A stretch of DNA of 64,000 nt from Bacteroidales bacterium (GTDB lineage Bacteria; Bacteroidota; Bacteroidia; Bacteroidales; Lentimicrobiaceae): positions 31,463 through 95,462 of the forward strand of contig JAEUTG010000019.1 of NCBI GenBank assembly GCA_016788045.1, in the 5' to 3' direction. The notes beneath the pieces were generated by a model. That model ran no database searches. It was not told the DNA's origin and saw nothing but the letters and a program-made list of their open reading frames with translations. Made by a program: the position numbers and the translations under genes. This document shows, piece by piece, positions 26,438 through 35,308 of this stretch. Every line of letters starts with the position of its first letter. Position 1 is the first letter of the stretch.

Positions 26438-28588
26438 ATGTATTTATCCTCAAGATTGCTCCCGGCTCTGGCATTTGCCCTGGGATTAACAGCATGTAAC
26501 AACACAATCCAGGAAACCGTGAAAACAACCCGGCAAAGTGATTATCCTGCCCCTCCGGTAGCTGCCATAAAACCGGTAACTTTCAACGAGTTCGGCAACC
26601 AACGCGTTGATAATTACTTCTGGCTGAAAGAAAAAAACAATCCTGAGGTGATCAGTTATCTGCAGGCTGAGAATGCCTATTGCGACACTGTTATGAAGTC
26701 GACCCTTGGCTTACAGGAGAAGATATTCTCTGAAATGAAGGGACGGATCAAGGAGACTGATGAGACAGTTCCCCAGCTTGACAACGGATATTACTACTAT
26801 TCACGAACCGAAGAGGGAAAACAATACCGCATTTACTGCAGGAAGAAAGGCAGAATGGCTTCACCCGAGGAGGTGATGTTTGATGTGAATGCAATGGCTG
26901 CGTCGAAACCCGCCATGATCTTTGCAGGATTCGACGTGAGTACCGACAATACGCTCGCGGCTTACCTGTACAATGAAACCGGTTCCTATGCTGAGTTCAC
27001 CCTGAAGGTGAGGGACCTTTCAACAGGAGCCGACCTGCCCCTGAGCATCGACAGGGTGCAGGGTTTTGCCTGGGCCAACGACAACAAAACCCTTTTCTAC
27101 ACCGAAGGCAACGATGCCCTCAGATCGTGGAGGGTATACCGCCTCGATATTTTCTCGGGCAAACCGGCCGAACTGGTCTTTGAAGAACCTGATGAGCAAT
27201 TCATTGTCGGGGTACACAAGAGCAAGACCACCGATTTTCTGTTCATCACCAGCAGCAGTTTCACCACCTCCGAGTATTTATGGCTTCCGGCCAGTCAGCC
27301 GCAGGGTAAGTTTCAGGTGTTCCTGCCGAGGGTGAAGGATGTGGAATACCATGTATATCACCACAAGCAGAAGTTTTTCATTCAGTACAAAGACAAGGAG
27401 CACCTCAATTCTATGGTGTATGAAGCACCGCTCAGTGGTTATGAAAACAGGAGCACCTGGAAGGTCTTTATCCCCCACAACAAGGAAGAAAAAATTGAAG
27501 GGCTGGATGTATTTAAAGACTACCTGGCCACTGAAATCCGGAAAAACGGGCTGGTGGAGATCAATATAATAGGACTTGCCGATGGCAGGAAACAGACCAT
27601 CAGCTTTCCCGAACCGGTGTATACAGCCTATACAAGCGGAACTCCTGAGTATACGTCAACATTGCTGCGCTATGGTTATACCTCACTCAACCGGCCGACC
27701 AGTGTTTTTGATTACGATATGACCACTGGCAAAAGCACCCTGCTGAAGCAGCAGGAGATTCCGGGAGGTTTCAATCCCGATGATTACACGGTAGAGCGTA
27801 TCTGGGCGACGGCCGGAGATGGGGCCAGCATTCCGGTATCGGTTGTTTACAGAAAATCGCTTAAAAAAGATGGCAGCAATCCCGCCCTGCTTTATTCATA
27901 CGGTTCTTACGGGGCCAGCTCGGATGCTTACTTTATTTCGAGCTTCTACAGCCTCATTGACCGTGGCTTCGTCTTTGCCATTGCCCAAATCAGGGGAGGC
28001 AGCGATATGGGTGAGCAGTGGTATGAAGATGGCAAGCTGCTGAATAAGAAAAATACGTTTACCGATTTCATTGCCTGTGCTGAGAAACTGAACAAGGATA
28101 AATACACCAGCCCTGACAAACTGGCTATCATGGGAGGCAGTGCCGGTGGATTGCTGGTGGGTGCGGTAGCCAATATGCGTCCCGATCTCTTCAATACGGT
28201 TGTAGCACAGGTGCCCTTTGTGGATGTGATCAACACCATGCTCGACACCTCACTTCCGCTCACCACCCAGGAATATGAGGAATGGGGTAACCCGAATATT
28301 GAAGAGTATTACCGCTACATGCTTTCCTATTCACCCTACGACAACATCAAGGCGCAGAACTATCCCAATATGCTGGTAACAGCCGGATTGAACGATTCTC
28401 AGGTCGGATATCACGAACCAGCCAAGTTTGTTGCCAAACTGAGGGCCCTGAAAACCGATGATAACCTCCTGCTGCTGAAAACAAATATGGAATCCGGACA
28501 CGGAGGTGCTACCGGCCGTTTCGATGCACTCAGGGAAACCGCGTTTGAAGTAAGCTTTATCCTGAACAGGGTCGGAATTGCGGAATAG
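26438..28588 (+). CDS. S9A oligopeptidase B / prolyl oligopeptidase, lipoprotein
   Basis: This 716-residue serine peptidase starts with a lipoprotein signal (LALGLTAC, cysteine about residue 20), so it is probably anchored to a membrane on the periplasmic or outer face. A seven-blade propeller spans roughly 80-440. The C-terminal alpha/beta-hydrolase domain has the nucleophile motif GGSAGG, an NDSQVGYHEPAKFVA segment around the aspartate, and SGHGGATGRF with the histidine. GGSAGGLL is typical of oligopeptidase B, which cuts after basic residues. A prolyl specificity cannot be ruled out. Confidence 0.88.
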   Translation: MYLSSRLLPALAFALGLTACNNTIQETVKTTRQSDYPAPPVAAIKPVTFNEFGNQRVDNYFWLKEKNNPEVISYLQAENAYCDTVMKSTLGLQEKIFSEMKGRIKETDETVPQLDNGYYYYSRTEEGKQYRIYCRKKGRMASPEEVMFDVNAMAASKPAMIFAGFDVSTDNTLAAYLYNETGSYAEFTLKVRDLSTGADLPLSIDRVQGFAWANDNKTLFYTEGNDALRSWRVYRLDIFSGKPAELVFEEPDEQFIVGVHKSKTTDFLFITSSSFTTSEYLWLPASQPQGKFQVFLPRVKDVEYHVYHHKQKFFIQYKDKEHLNSMVYEAPLSGYENRSTWKVFIPHNKEEKIEGLDVFKDYLATEIRKNGLVEINIIGLADGRKQTISFPEPVYTAYTSGTPEYTSTLLRYGYTSLNRPTSVFDYDMTTGKSTLLKQQEIPGGFNPDDYTVERIWATAGDGASIPVSVVYRKSLKKDGSNPALLYSYGSYGASSDAYFISSFYSLIDRGFVFAIAQIRGGSDMGEQWYEDGKLLNKKNTFTDFIACAEKLNKDKYTSPDKLAIMGGSAGGLLVGAVANMRPDLFNTVVAQVPFVDVINTMLDTSLPLTTQEYEEWGNPNIEEYYRYMLSYSPYDNIKAQNYPNMLVTAGLNDSQVGYHEPAKFVAKLRALKTDDNLLLLKTNMESGHGGATGRFDALRETAFEVSFILNRVGIAE

Positions 28589-28806
28589 TTAACAATCTGT
28601 AATTCAGTATCATAACATTGATCTCAGGTTTACCTGATGACCTTTTCTCTTGTTTGTAATTACCAGTCTGCCGGAATACCGGGGCTGATTAGTGGCTGCA
28701 CGGCTGCATTCAAAGGCTGTTTTCATTGCTTAATTTGAAAATTCAGGGGCCTCTGATCAGTTACCTTTAACAATTCTGTTGATTATAAAGTATAACAGAA
28801 TAAACT

Positions 28807-29547
28807 ATGGGTAATAAGAGAGCCCTGGAAAAGTCACAGAAAGCCAAGGCCGGGAAGAGACTGATACCGGGAATACATAACTTTTGCGACCGCTGGTGCG
28901 ACCGCTGCACATTGACTGACCGGTGCAGTATTTTTGCTTTTGGAAAGGAGGAAGAACGGATTCTTTCTGAAGGCAGGGAGGCCGGGTCAGAAATGACAGG
29001 TTTTGTCGGAACAATGCTCAAAGATGCTTTACGGCTGCTGAATGACCTGGCACTTGAACACGGGCTGGAGAACAACCCATTTGCAGATAACCATGAAACA
29101 GATGTTCTTGAGGAACAGGATCACTATCTTTTACGCACTGCCGACGATCATGCCGACTGGATGCAGAAGTGGACAGACAGGAACAATCTGCGGATAAGCA
29201 GTATATTATCGACCCTTGAAGAGACATCCGGAGAGAATTACATGCTCCTTAAGGATGCTGTGGAAGTGCTCAGATGGTATATGAACTTTATCGTAGTCAA
29301 GTTTTCGAGGGCTTTGTACAGCGGTGATACAGCACAGGGTGCCCTGTCCGACTCGCTGGGCTCTGCAAAGATTGCCCTGATTGCAGTGGACCGTTCCATT
29401 GAATCGCTCAGGGTTTTGCAGAAGTTTATTTCCGATGATTCCGGTGAATTGAAAAAGGGTATCGGAAGGCTGGAAAGGATCAGGAAAAGGGCGCTGAAGG
29501 AATTTCCCGGAGTGATGGAATTTAAGCGGCCGGGTTTCGACTTTTAA
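28807..29547 (+). CDS. Conserved hypothetical protein with N-terminal cysteine cluster
   Basis: I do not recognise a named family. The 246-residue protein has an N-terminal cluster NFCDRWCDRCTLTDRCSIF (about residues 25-43) with four cysteines spaced C-x3-C-x2-C-x5-C. This suggests a zinc ribbon or iron-sulfur site. The rest is charged and helical, including EVLRWYMNFIVVKFSRALYS and a basic tail ERIRKRALKEFPGVMEF. A TACCTTTA element lies about 40 bp upstream. No secretion signal is seen, so it is probably cytoplasmic. Confidence 0.7.
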   Translation: MGNKRALEKSQKAKAGKRLIPGIHNFCDRWCDRCTLTDRCSIFAFGKEEERILSEGREAGSEMTGFVGTMLKDALRLLNDLALEHGLENNPFADNHETDVLEEQDHYLLRTADDHADWMQKWTDRNNLRISSILSTLEETSGENYMLLKDAVEVLRWYMNFIVVKFSRALYSGDTAQGALSDSLGSAKIALIAVDRSIESLRVLQKFISDDSGELKKGIGRLERIRKRALKEFPGVMEFKRPGFDF

Positions 29548-29710
29548 ACCCGTTTTCCGGGTAAAATCAGCTTTGGTTTATCGTTTTTTCATAGCGCCGG
29601 ATAATCAGACACAAGCGCCTGATAACTGATTGCAGGCGTCTGATAATTATCCTGAAATTTCTGCGTTATTTTATCAACCTTTGTATAACAGGTCGGCAAA
29701 ATTTCAGAAA

Positions 29711-29923
29711 ATGCTCAGTTATTTTAAAGAAAAACTCCTGAAAGTCAGCTTCGACAAAGAGCAGTTCAACAGCGAGCTCAGTAAATGCCGTCGCTGGCTG
29801 ACCAATGAGGAATACAGGCTTCTGATCGACTGGGCAAGGTCGGATATTGCTGTTTATTCAGAAGAGGCATCCGGCATCTCAGGGTCTGAAATACGTGAAA
29901 AACAAGCCGACAGCGTGCTTTAA
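29711..29923 (+). CDS. Small hypothetical protein
   Basis: A 70-residue product starts at the ATG 29711 (MLSYFKEKLLKVSFDKEQF), although the frame is open from 29630. It is mostly helical and charged, with one cysteine and the segment RWLTNEEYRLLIDWARSD. An AACCTTTG sequence upstream is one base from the -7 consensus. Nothing reveals a function, and it is less certain to be a gene than its neighbours. Confidence 0.45.
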   Translation: MLSYFKEKLLKVSFDKEQFNSELSKCRRWLTNEEYRLLIDWARSDIAVYSEEASGISGSEIREKQADSVL

Positions 29924-29978
29924 AGTCTCCATTTCTGTTCAGTCTGTTTACTCCTGCAGCCGATGTTTGAATCCGGCA

Positions 29979-30009
29979 TTTGATTGCGTACCTAAAAGGC
30001 CTATCTTTG
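29979..30009 (+). promoter_or_regulatory. Promoter of the outer-membrane barrel gene
   Basis: TTTG (29979-29982), 19 bp, then TATCTTTG (30002-30009) is an excellent match to the Bacteroidota housekeeping promoter. The start codon lies 67 bp downstream. Confidence 0.75.
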
Positions 30010-30076
30010 TGCCAGGCATCTCTGCTGATCACCTGCAAAATGGTCCGCCTGTTTTACGGTCTAAAAAATTCCAGCA

Positions 30077-30763
30077 ATGAAACGAGCAATCATCTTTTTA
30101 TTCTCTTTTACATTGATTTCATCCAGCCTCCTGGCTCAGGAATCATCAGATGACAAATTTCTCAGGAAGTTCTCAACCGGTATCGACATCATCAATGATT
30201 TTGTGATGGACGCCCCTGACGGGATTGAGTTCAGGTCATTCAACCCCGGGGTGAATGTATATGGGTTGTATACTTTTCCGATCAATGAAAGCAATTTTGC
30301 TTTTGCCCTCGGAGCCGGGCTGGGAATGCACAACCTGCACAGCAATGGCTTGCTGAGTGATACTGCCGGCGTATCCTTTTTTACAAAATTTCCCGAAAAG
30401 GATGAGAACGACAACAGCATCAGCTACAAAAAAAACAAGCTGGCATTAACATACCTTGACTTCCCCTTTGAGTTGAGGTTTAAAAGCGACAATGGCATCC
30501 GGTTTGCGATAGGCTTTAAAATCGGTGTACTGCTCAATGCCCATACCAAATTTAAAGGCGATGACCCGGTTGACGGAGACAACATAAAAATCAAAGAAAG
30601 CGCACTGCCCAATTTCCAGTCGTGGAGATTCGGTCCCAGTGTTCAGATCGGCTATAAATGGGTAAATCTGACCGGATTTTATTCCACCACCCGCATTTTC
30701 GAGGAGAATGTAGGACCTGAAATCTTCCCCGTTTCAGTCGGAATTGCGCTGCGCCCCTTCTGA
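30077..30763 (+). CDS. Outer-membrane beta-barrel protein
   Basis: This 228-residue protein has a signal peptide (MKRAIIFLFSFTLISSSLLAQ). It then alternates amphipathic strands typical of an eight- to ten-strand barrel: FAFALGAGLGMHNLHSN, LTYLDFPFELRFKSD, IRFAIGFKIGVLLNAH. It ends in a terminal strand, FPVSVGIALRPF, with the C-terminal phenylalanine expected for barrel assembly. It resembles the PorT-like barrel family. The role is unknown. Confidence 0.8.
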   Translation: MKRAIIFLFSFTLISSSLLAQESSDDKFLRKFSTGIDIINDFVMDAPDGIEFRSFNPGVNVYGLYTFPINESNFAFALGAGLGMHNLHSNGLLSDTAGVSFFTKFPEKDENDNSISYKKNKLALTYLDFPFELRFKSDNGIRFAIGFKIGVLLNAHTKFKGDDPVDGDNIKIKESALPNFQSWRFGPSVQIGYKWVNLTGFYSTTRIFEENVGPEIFPVSVGIALRPF

Positions 30764-30765
30764 TA

Positions 30766-31377
30766 TTACAGCAGCAGGGAAATACCTGCCATTACAATTG
30801 CACCCACAACAAATCCCGCATAAACCTGGGAGGGGTTGTGGGTGTCTGATTTAAGTCTGGCAAAACCAACGAGACCGGAGATAAAGATCAGCATCAGAAT
30901 CACCAGGGGTGAGTTGACAACCATCAGGTAATTGAGGGCAATAAACCCGCCGGTCAGACCTCCGGTTCCGGCAGTATGAATGCTGATCTTCCAGAACAGA
31001 TTAATAACCAGGCAAATAACAATCAATATCGTTCCGCCAAGGAGAAACATAGAATAAACCCCCGGCAGGTTGAGGTTATTGATCATATACCAGGTTGCCA
31101 TATAAAACAGGCCTGTAACAAGAAAGGGGAAGGTACGGTCGGCGCGTTCAGGCATGTGATAGCTTTGAATGATGCCTCTCCGCTTCATCATCCAGATAAA
31201 AATCAAGGGCAGCAGCAGGGTATTGGTAAAAATAATGGCTGTAAGTATCAGTTTGAGCTTTTGGGGGAGCAGCAGCACGAAAAAGTTATCGTTGCTGAAA
31301 ACCAGCAGTAATGCATAGGTTGGCATGAGCAGGGGGTGGAATATCCAGGAGATTATTCCAGCAGCTTTTTCTTCCAT
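30766..31377 (-). CDS. PAP2-like membrane protein
   Basis: The frame is open from 31503 and would overlap the neighbour. The ATG 31377 (MEEKAAGIISWIFHPLL) gives 203 residues and no overlap. The protein has about six membrane spans. Its C-terminal half, ISIHTAGTGGLTG and ARLKSDTHNPSQVYAGFVVG, is arranged like the later motifs of PAP2 lipid phosphatases, but the usual KxxxxxxRP motif is not clear. It may be a degenerate or non-catalytic relative. It ends a four-gene minus-strand run. Confidence 0.65.
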   Translation of the reverse strand: MEEKAAGIISWIFHPLLMPTYALLLVFSNDNFFVLLLPQKLKLILTAIIFTNTLLLPLIFIWMMKRRGIIQSYHMPERADRTFPFLVTGLFYMATWYMINNLNLPGVYSMFLLGGTILIVICLVINLFWKISIHTAGTGGLTGGFIALNYLMVVNSPLVILMLIFISGLVGFARLKSDTHNPSQVYAGFVVGAIVMAGISLLL

Positions 31378-31411
31378 GGTTGCAGGTTGGAAAGTGTGGT
31401 TTAATTGAATT

Positions 31412-31960
31412 TTACCAGGGGAGTAACAGATAGGGATCGTCCTCCGGATCGGGGGTTTGCTGCATGATGGTATCCTGATCATAAACCTCAAACCCGGCAC
31501 CACGATACAGGTTGATTGCAGCCGGATGGTCCAGATTGCAGGTGTGGAGCCACAGCCGCTTCAAAGGCCTTTGCCAGGCATTCTGTACACACCAGTGCAG
31601 AAACGGTTTTCCCAGCTTACGGCCGGTGAACTCGCAGCTCAGCCCGAAATAAACAATTTCTGTTTCATTCGCTTCGGAGAGGTCGTATTCCACAAAGCCT
31701 GCAGGCACCCCCGAATCATAAAGTACCCAGACTTCGGTATGTTCGTTGTCGAGCAGCTTCTGAAGCTCTGAAGCCTGCATCATCAGCCGGTTATACCATT
31801 GGTAAGGCCTGCCAACCGAGGTGTACAGATAGAGATAAAAAGCCCTGGTGGGTTTTTCGGCCCTGAGTACCCGGCAATTGGCCGGTAAGCTTGCCATCGT
31901 TTCCCCGGCAGGGGGGGCGGTCATCTGCATCCACCAGGTGGTTGCGGCAATTTCATTCAT
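31412..31960 (-). CDS. GNAT-family N-acetyltransferase
   Basis: This 182-residue protein has a GNAT-type core. Strand 4 is ETEIVYFGLSCEF, followed by the acetyl-CoA pyrophosphate loop region TGRKLGKPFLHW, then RLWLHTCNLDHPAAINLYRGAGFEVYD, the usual motif B with an asparagine and a tyrosine near the end. The substrate is unknown. It sits 5 bp after the AlkD gene stop, so it is cotranscribed. Confidence 0.82.
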   Translation of the reverse strand: MNEIAATTWWMQMTAPPAGETMASLPANCRVLRAEKPTRAFYLYLYTSVGRPYQWYNRLMMQASELQKLLDNEHTEVWVLYDSGVPAGFVEYDLSEANETEIVYFGLSCEFTGRKLGKPFLHWCVQNAWQRPLKRLWLHTCNLDHPAAINLYRGAGFEVYDQDTIMQQTPDPEDDPYLLLPW

Positions 31961-31965
31961 CAGCT

Positions 31966-32646
31966 TTACTTTTTGGTGATGATTTTAAGCGCTTCACGCT
32001 TGCTTAATCCCGACAAGGTGTTGTTCTCCACAAAACGGATAACCGCTTCAGGATTTGTTTTCGAATACTCACGCAGTGACCATCCGATGGCTTTGCGGAT
32101 GAAGAATTCCGGAGATGACTTTAACGCGTCTATGGTTTCATAAAGAAGCGCTTCATTGGTCTCTTTTCTGTATTTGAGCTGAAACAGCAACACAGTGCGC
32201 TGAAGCCAGAGGTTGCCTGAATTCATGAATGCTCCTGTAATTTCCGCCGTACGTGCCGGATTTTTCCTGAGCCAGCTTCCAACGAGGTTGGCTGCAATGT
32301 AATCAACCGTATCCCACCACGATTTCTGCAGAATCATATATTCAAACAGATGGATCTGATGCGCTGCATAAAGGAAAGCTTTTCGCGAAGCCATCTCCAT
32401 GATGGCATACTGCAGTTCACGCTGAGGCATGGCCCAAACCTGCTTCACTACTCCGTCAAATTCCGCGGGATCAGGCAGGCCGTTGGCAGCGATGAAAGAG
32501 GCTGAAAGTTGCTTTCGCAGTGGTGACTGAATCCCGAAAAAATCAAACTGCCCGAGCATATACCGGCTCATTCTGTCAGCCAGCAATGGGTTGGCATGTG
32601 TTTCAAAATGCTTCCGGAGGGCATCCGCATAAGCTGAACCATTCAT
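31966..32646 (-). CDS. AlkD-like DNA alkylation repair glycosylase
   Basis: This 226-residue protein is all helical with HEAT-like repeats. It carries AlkD signatures KSWWDTVDYIA, WLQRTVLLFQLKYR and FFIRKAIGWSLREYSKTNP. AlkD removes cationic alkylated bases such as 7-methylguanine and 3-methyladenine without base flipping. The conserved tryptophans and the aspartate of WWDTVD are present. It is 3 bp from the M1 peptidase stop, so it belongs to the same transcript. Confidence 0.88.
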   Translation of the reverse strand: MNGSAYADALRKHFETHANPLLADRMSRYMLGQFDFFGIQSPLRKQLSASFIAANGLPDPAEFDGVVKQVWAMPQRELQYAIMEMASRKAFLYAAHQIHLFEYMILQKSWWDTVDYIAANLVGSWLRKNPARTAEITGAFMNSGNLWLQRTVLLFQLKYRKETNEALLYETIDALKSSPEFFIRKAIGWSLREYSKTNPEAVIRFVENNTLSGLSKREALKIITKK

Positions 32647-32649
32647 AAA

Positions 32650-34989
32650 TCAGTGCCTGATGATAAGTTTTTCAGAATAACTGTTGCTTTCGGTCTGCAG
32701 GGTTACGAAATAGGTCCCATTGCTGACGCCTTTGCTGTTCCACCGGAGTGAGGAGCTCCCTTTGCTGAAACGCTCAGAAAACACAACCCTTCCGCTTGTA
32801 TCATTCACCGTAAGCACAGCCCCGGCACCCGGGTCAGTTTCAAAAGTAACGAAGTTGCCTGCCGGATTCGGATAAATCCTCAGGGCGTTGCCAGTTGCGT
32901 TTAAATGAGAAGATCCCACATACAATTCATCCCAGATGGCCAGGGTGTAATCTCCGGGTCTCAGGGGTGTAACATAGAGGGTGCCGATCTGCCAGGGTCC
33001 TATTCTGGTAAACGGGATTGGCTGCCAATCGCTGTGTGCATCAGGCCGGTACAGAATCACCAGGCTGTCGGCCGCATTCACAATCAGGTTGTTATCGAGG
33101 TAAGCATTGCGGTTGTACATAAACCGGCCTGTGGCGTTAAATCCTTCCGGAAAAATACCCTCGATGGTCCAGTAACGGTAATCACTCAGGGTAAGGCCTT
33201 CCACCGTTGCATGAAGGCTGTCGGGTGGAACCCAGTTATGGGTAACCCTGACAAAAGCTGAATCACTCACCTGGGTGACGTCGAGTTTGAAAAAGGTATC
33301 GGCGTAATCGTAAAGCCCGGTCGATTTAATCGTTTTCACCCCATCGGTGGTGGCATCGGCAGCCATTTCATGGTAGTCGGTCATGATGAATTCAGGGACA
33401 AACGGTACCCTGACCACCGCCTGTCCGTGGGGCCCTTCGAAACTGATGCGACGGGTGGCCATCTGCCAGTTGTTGTCCATGCAGGTAACTTCCAGCCTGA
33501 TGTTGTGTGCATAAGTGGAGGTTCCTTTAAGCCGCTGCCTGAGGAAAATTTCCACATCGTACTCATTTCCGGCCGGTACAACCAGAAACGAATCCACAGA
33601 AAACTGGTTATAGCCCGGTCCGAAGATGTGAAAATCAAAGAATCCGGTCATGTCGATGCCTGTGTATTGGGTAAGAAAGTCACGCAGATCGGCCGATGAT
33701 GCCGTGCTGTAGGCGAAGGCTTCCAGATAAGCCTTTACCCCGCCAAAGAAGAGGGTGTCGCCGAGGTATCCGCGCAAAGCCTGCGTTTTAACGGCTCCCT
33801 TGTCGTAGACATTATCACCATAAGTGTATTCAGGTGGCATGGGTGAAAGCGGCCGGTAGCCGCCTTCCTTGGTATGCATATACTGAAGCACCTCGCGCAG
33901 CAGTGGCCGGAAATTGGCAATGGCTTCAGAGGTACCATAGAGTTTCTCGCGGTAATAGGTTTCACACCAACGGGCCCAGCCTTCATTGAGCCACATATCG
34001 GCATCAGAAGAACAGGTTACTTTGTTGCCAAACCACATATGTGACAATTCGTGGGCATAGAGCCATTCATTGCTCAGGTTTCCGTTGATGCTGCTGTGGG
34101 GATAGAAAATATTCTCGGCATGTTCCATCGCACCCAGGGCGGTGCCGGTGATCCCTATCCTTTGAAACGGATAGGGGCCGAAAGCTTCCTCATAGATGCC
34201 GGTGATCTGAGGAAGGTTGACAAAACTTCCTCTGGCACGGGTGGTATCCGATGGCCTTACGTAATAGGTCACCGGTATCGTTTTCAGGGCTGTTTCCACA
34301 CTGTCTGTTACCAGTGCATAAGTGCCGACAGCCACCGATGCGAGATAGGTGGGCAACGTCCTTTCGGATTTCCAGTTGAAAATCAGGGTATTGTCTGACT
34401 GTGGCTCAACCGATTGCAGGATACCTCCGCAAATCGCGGTGTGCTGATTACTGACCCTGATGTGATAATCGTAAAATGCCCTGTCAATAAAATCGTCTAC
34501 ACAGGGAAACCATGTTTTACCCAGGTTGTGTGGAATGGACTCAAAACCAACCCCGAGATTGAAAGCATAGGAACCGGCAAAATGGAAACCACCCCAGGCC
34601 TCATGAAAGGGTTGTCCATGATAGTAAATCCATACCAGGGTGGTATCGCCCGGAGAAACCGGATCGGGCAGGCTTATCTGCAGGCGTTCTCCGGTTTGAC
34701 TATACGGCAGCGCTGTTTCATCACTGAACCGTACGGAGTCAACCTGCAGTTGTTTCAGTTCAAGGGTAAGCAGGCTCAGGGCACTCACCGGTGAAGTAAA
34801 CCGGATGCCGGCCTTCCCCGAAATGGTCTGACTTGCCGGATCCGTAACATCCAGATGCAGGTGATAATTCACCACATCAATGGTATCGCTCAGGTTGCCC
34901 CGTTGAAATAATTGTGCGCGTAACTGTAACCCTGACAGGAGCACCAACGTCAAAAAAAGTGCAGATTTAACCAGATTTTTTTTAACCAT
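32650..34989 (-). CDS. Secreted M1 aminopeptidase with type IX sorting domain
   Basis: This 779-residue zinc aminopeptidase has a signal peptide (about 1-25), the substrate motif GAMEH (286-290) and the zinc site HELSH at 313-317 with the third ligand Glu336 in LNEGW. A beta-rich middle follows. The last ~75 residues match a C-terminal sorting domain: NALRIYPNPAGNFVTFE, then NGTYFVTLQT and EKLIIRH. That domain targets it to the surface or outside through the type IX system. It heads the run with AlkD, GNAT and PAP2-like genes. Confidence 0.92.
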   Translation of the reverse strand: MVKKNLVKSALFLTLVLLSGLQLRAQLFQRGNLSDTIDVVNYHLHLDVTDPASQTISGKAGIRFTSPVSALSLLTLELKQLQVDSVRFSDETALPYSQTGERLQISLPDPVSPGDTTLVWIYYHGQPFHEAWGGFHFAGSYAFNLGVGFESIPHNLGKTWFPCVDDFIDRAFYDYHIRVSNQHTAICGGILQSVEPQSDNTLIFNWKSERTLPTYLASVAVGTYALVTDSVETALKTIPVTYYVRPSDTTRARGSFVNLPQITGIYEEAFGPYPFQRIGITGTALGAMEHAENIFYPHSSINGNLSNEWLYAHELSHMWFGNKVTCSSDADMWLNEGWARWCETYYREKLYGTSEAIANFRPLLREVLQYMHTKEGGYRPLSPMPPEYTYGDNVYDKGAVKTQALRGYLGDTLFFGGVKAYLEAFAYSTASSADLRDFLTQYTGIDMTGFFDFHIFGPGYNQFSVDSFLVVPAGNEYDVEIFLRQRLKGTSTYAHNIRLEVTCMDNNWQMATRRISFEGPHGQAVVRVPFVPEFIMTDYHEMAADATTDGVKTIKSTGLYDYADTFFKLDVTQVSDSAFVRVTHNWVPPDSLHATVEGLTLSDYRYWTIEGIFPEGFNATGRFMYNRNAYLDNNLIVNAADSLVILYRPDAHSDWQPIPFTRIGPWQIGTLYVTPLRPGDYTLAIWDELYVGSSHLNATGNALRIYPNPAGNFVTFETDPGAGAVLTVNDTSGRVVFSERFSKGSSSLRWNSKGVSNGTYFVTLQTESNSYSEKLIIRH

Positions 34990-35308
34990 AGCGACTTGGT
35001 TTTGTTTATGTATTGAACCTGATGACCAGGTGGCGGTTAAATTTTCGTAAAATTAGTCCAATTATACAGATCAAAGCCATAAATTTGAACAATAGTTTCG
35101 ACGCCGGCAACCCTGACTTTTCACAAGCCGGAGACCAGAGGTGTTCGATGGCGAACCGGAACTGAGCGGAAACGAACATTCTGACTGTCAATGATCAGTG
35201 TAACACCCGGATTTTTAATGATTTATAATTTCTGGCATAGTCTTTAGTAATAACAGTTACTGCTGATGGGAAAATCCGGAGGCAACTTCAAAGGAAAAAC
35301 AAGCCAAA
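34990..35308. other. Divergent intergenic region, 319 bp
   Basis: This lies between the divergent M1 peptidase and TolC genes and must hold both promoters. No clean TAnnTTTG was found; TAGTCTTT near 35236 on the plus strand is the nearest. Reading frames in it lack support. Confidence 0.4.
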
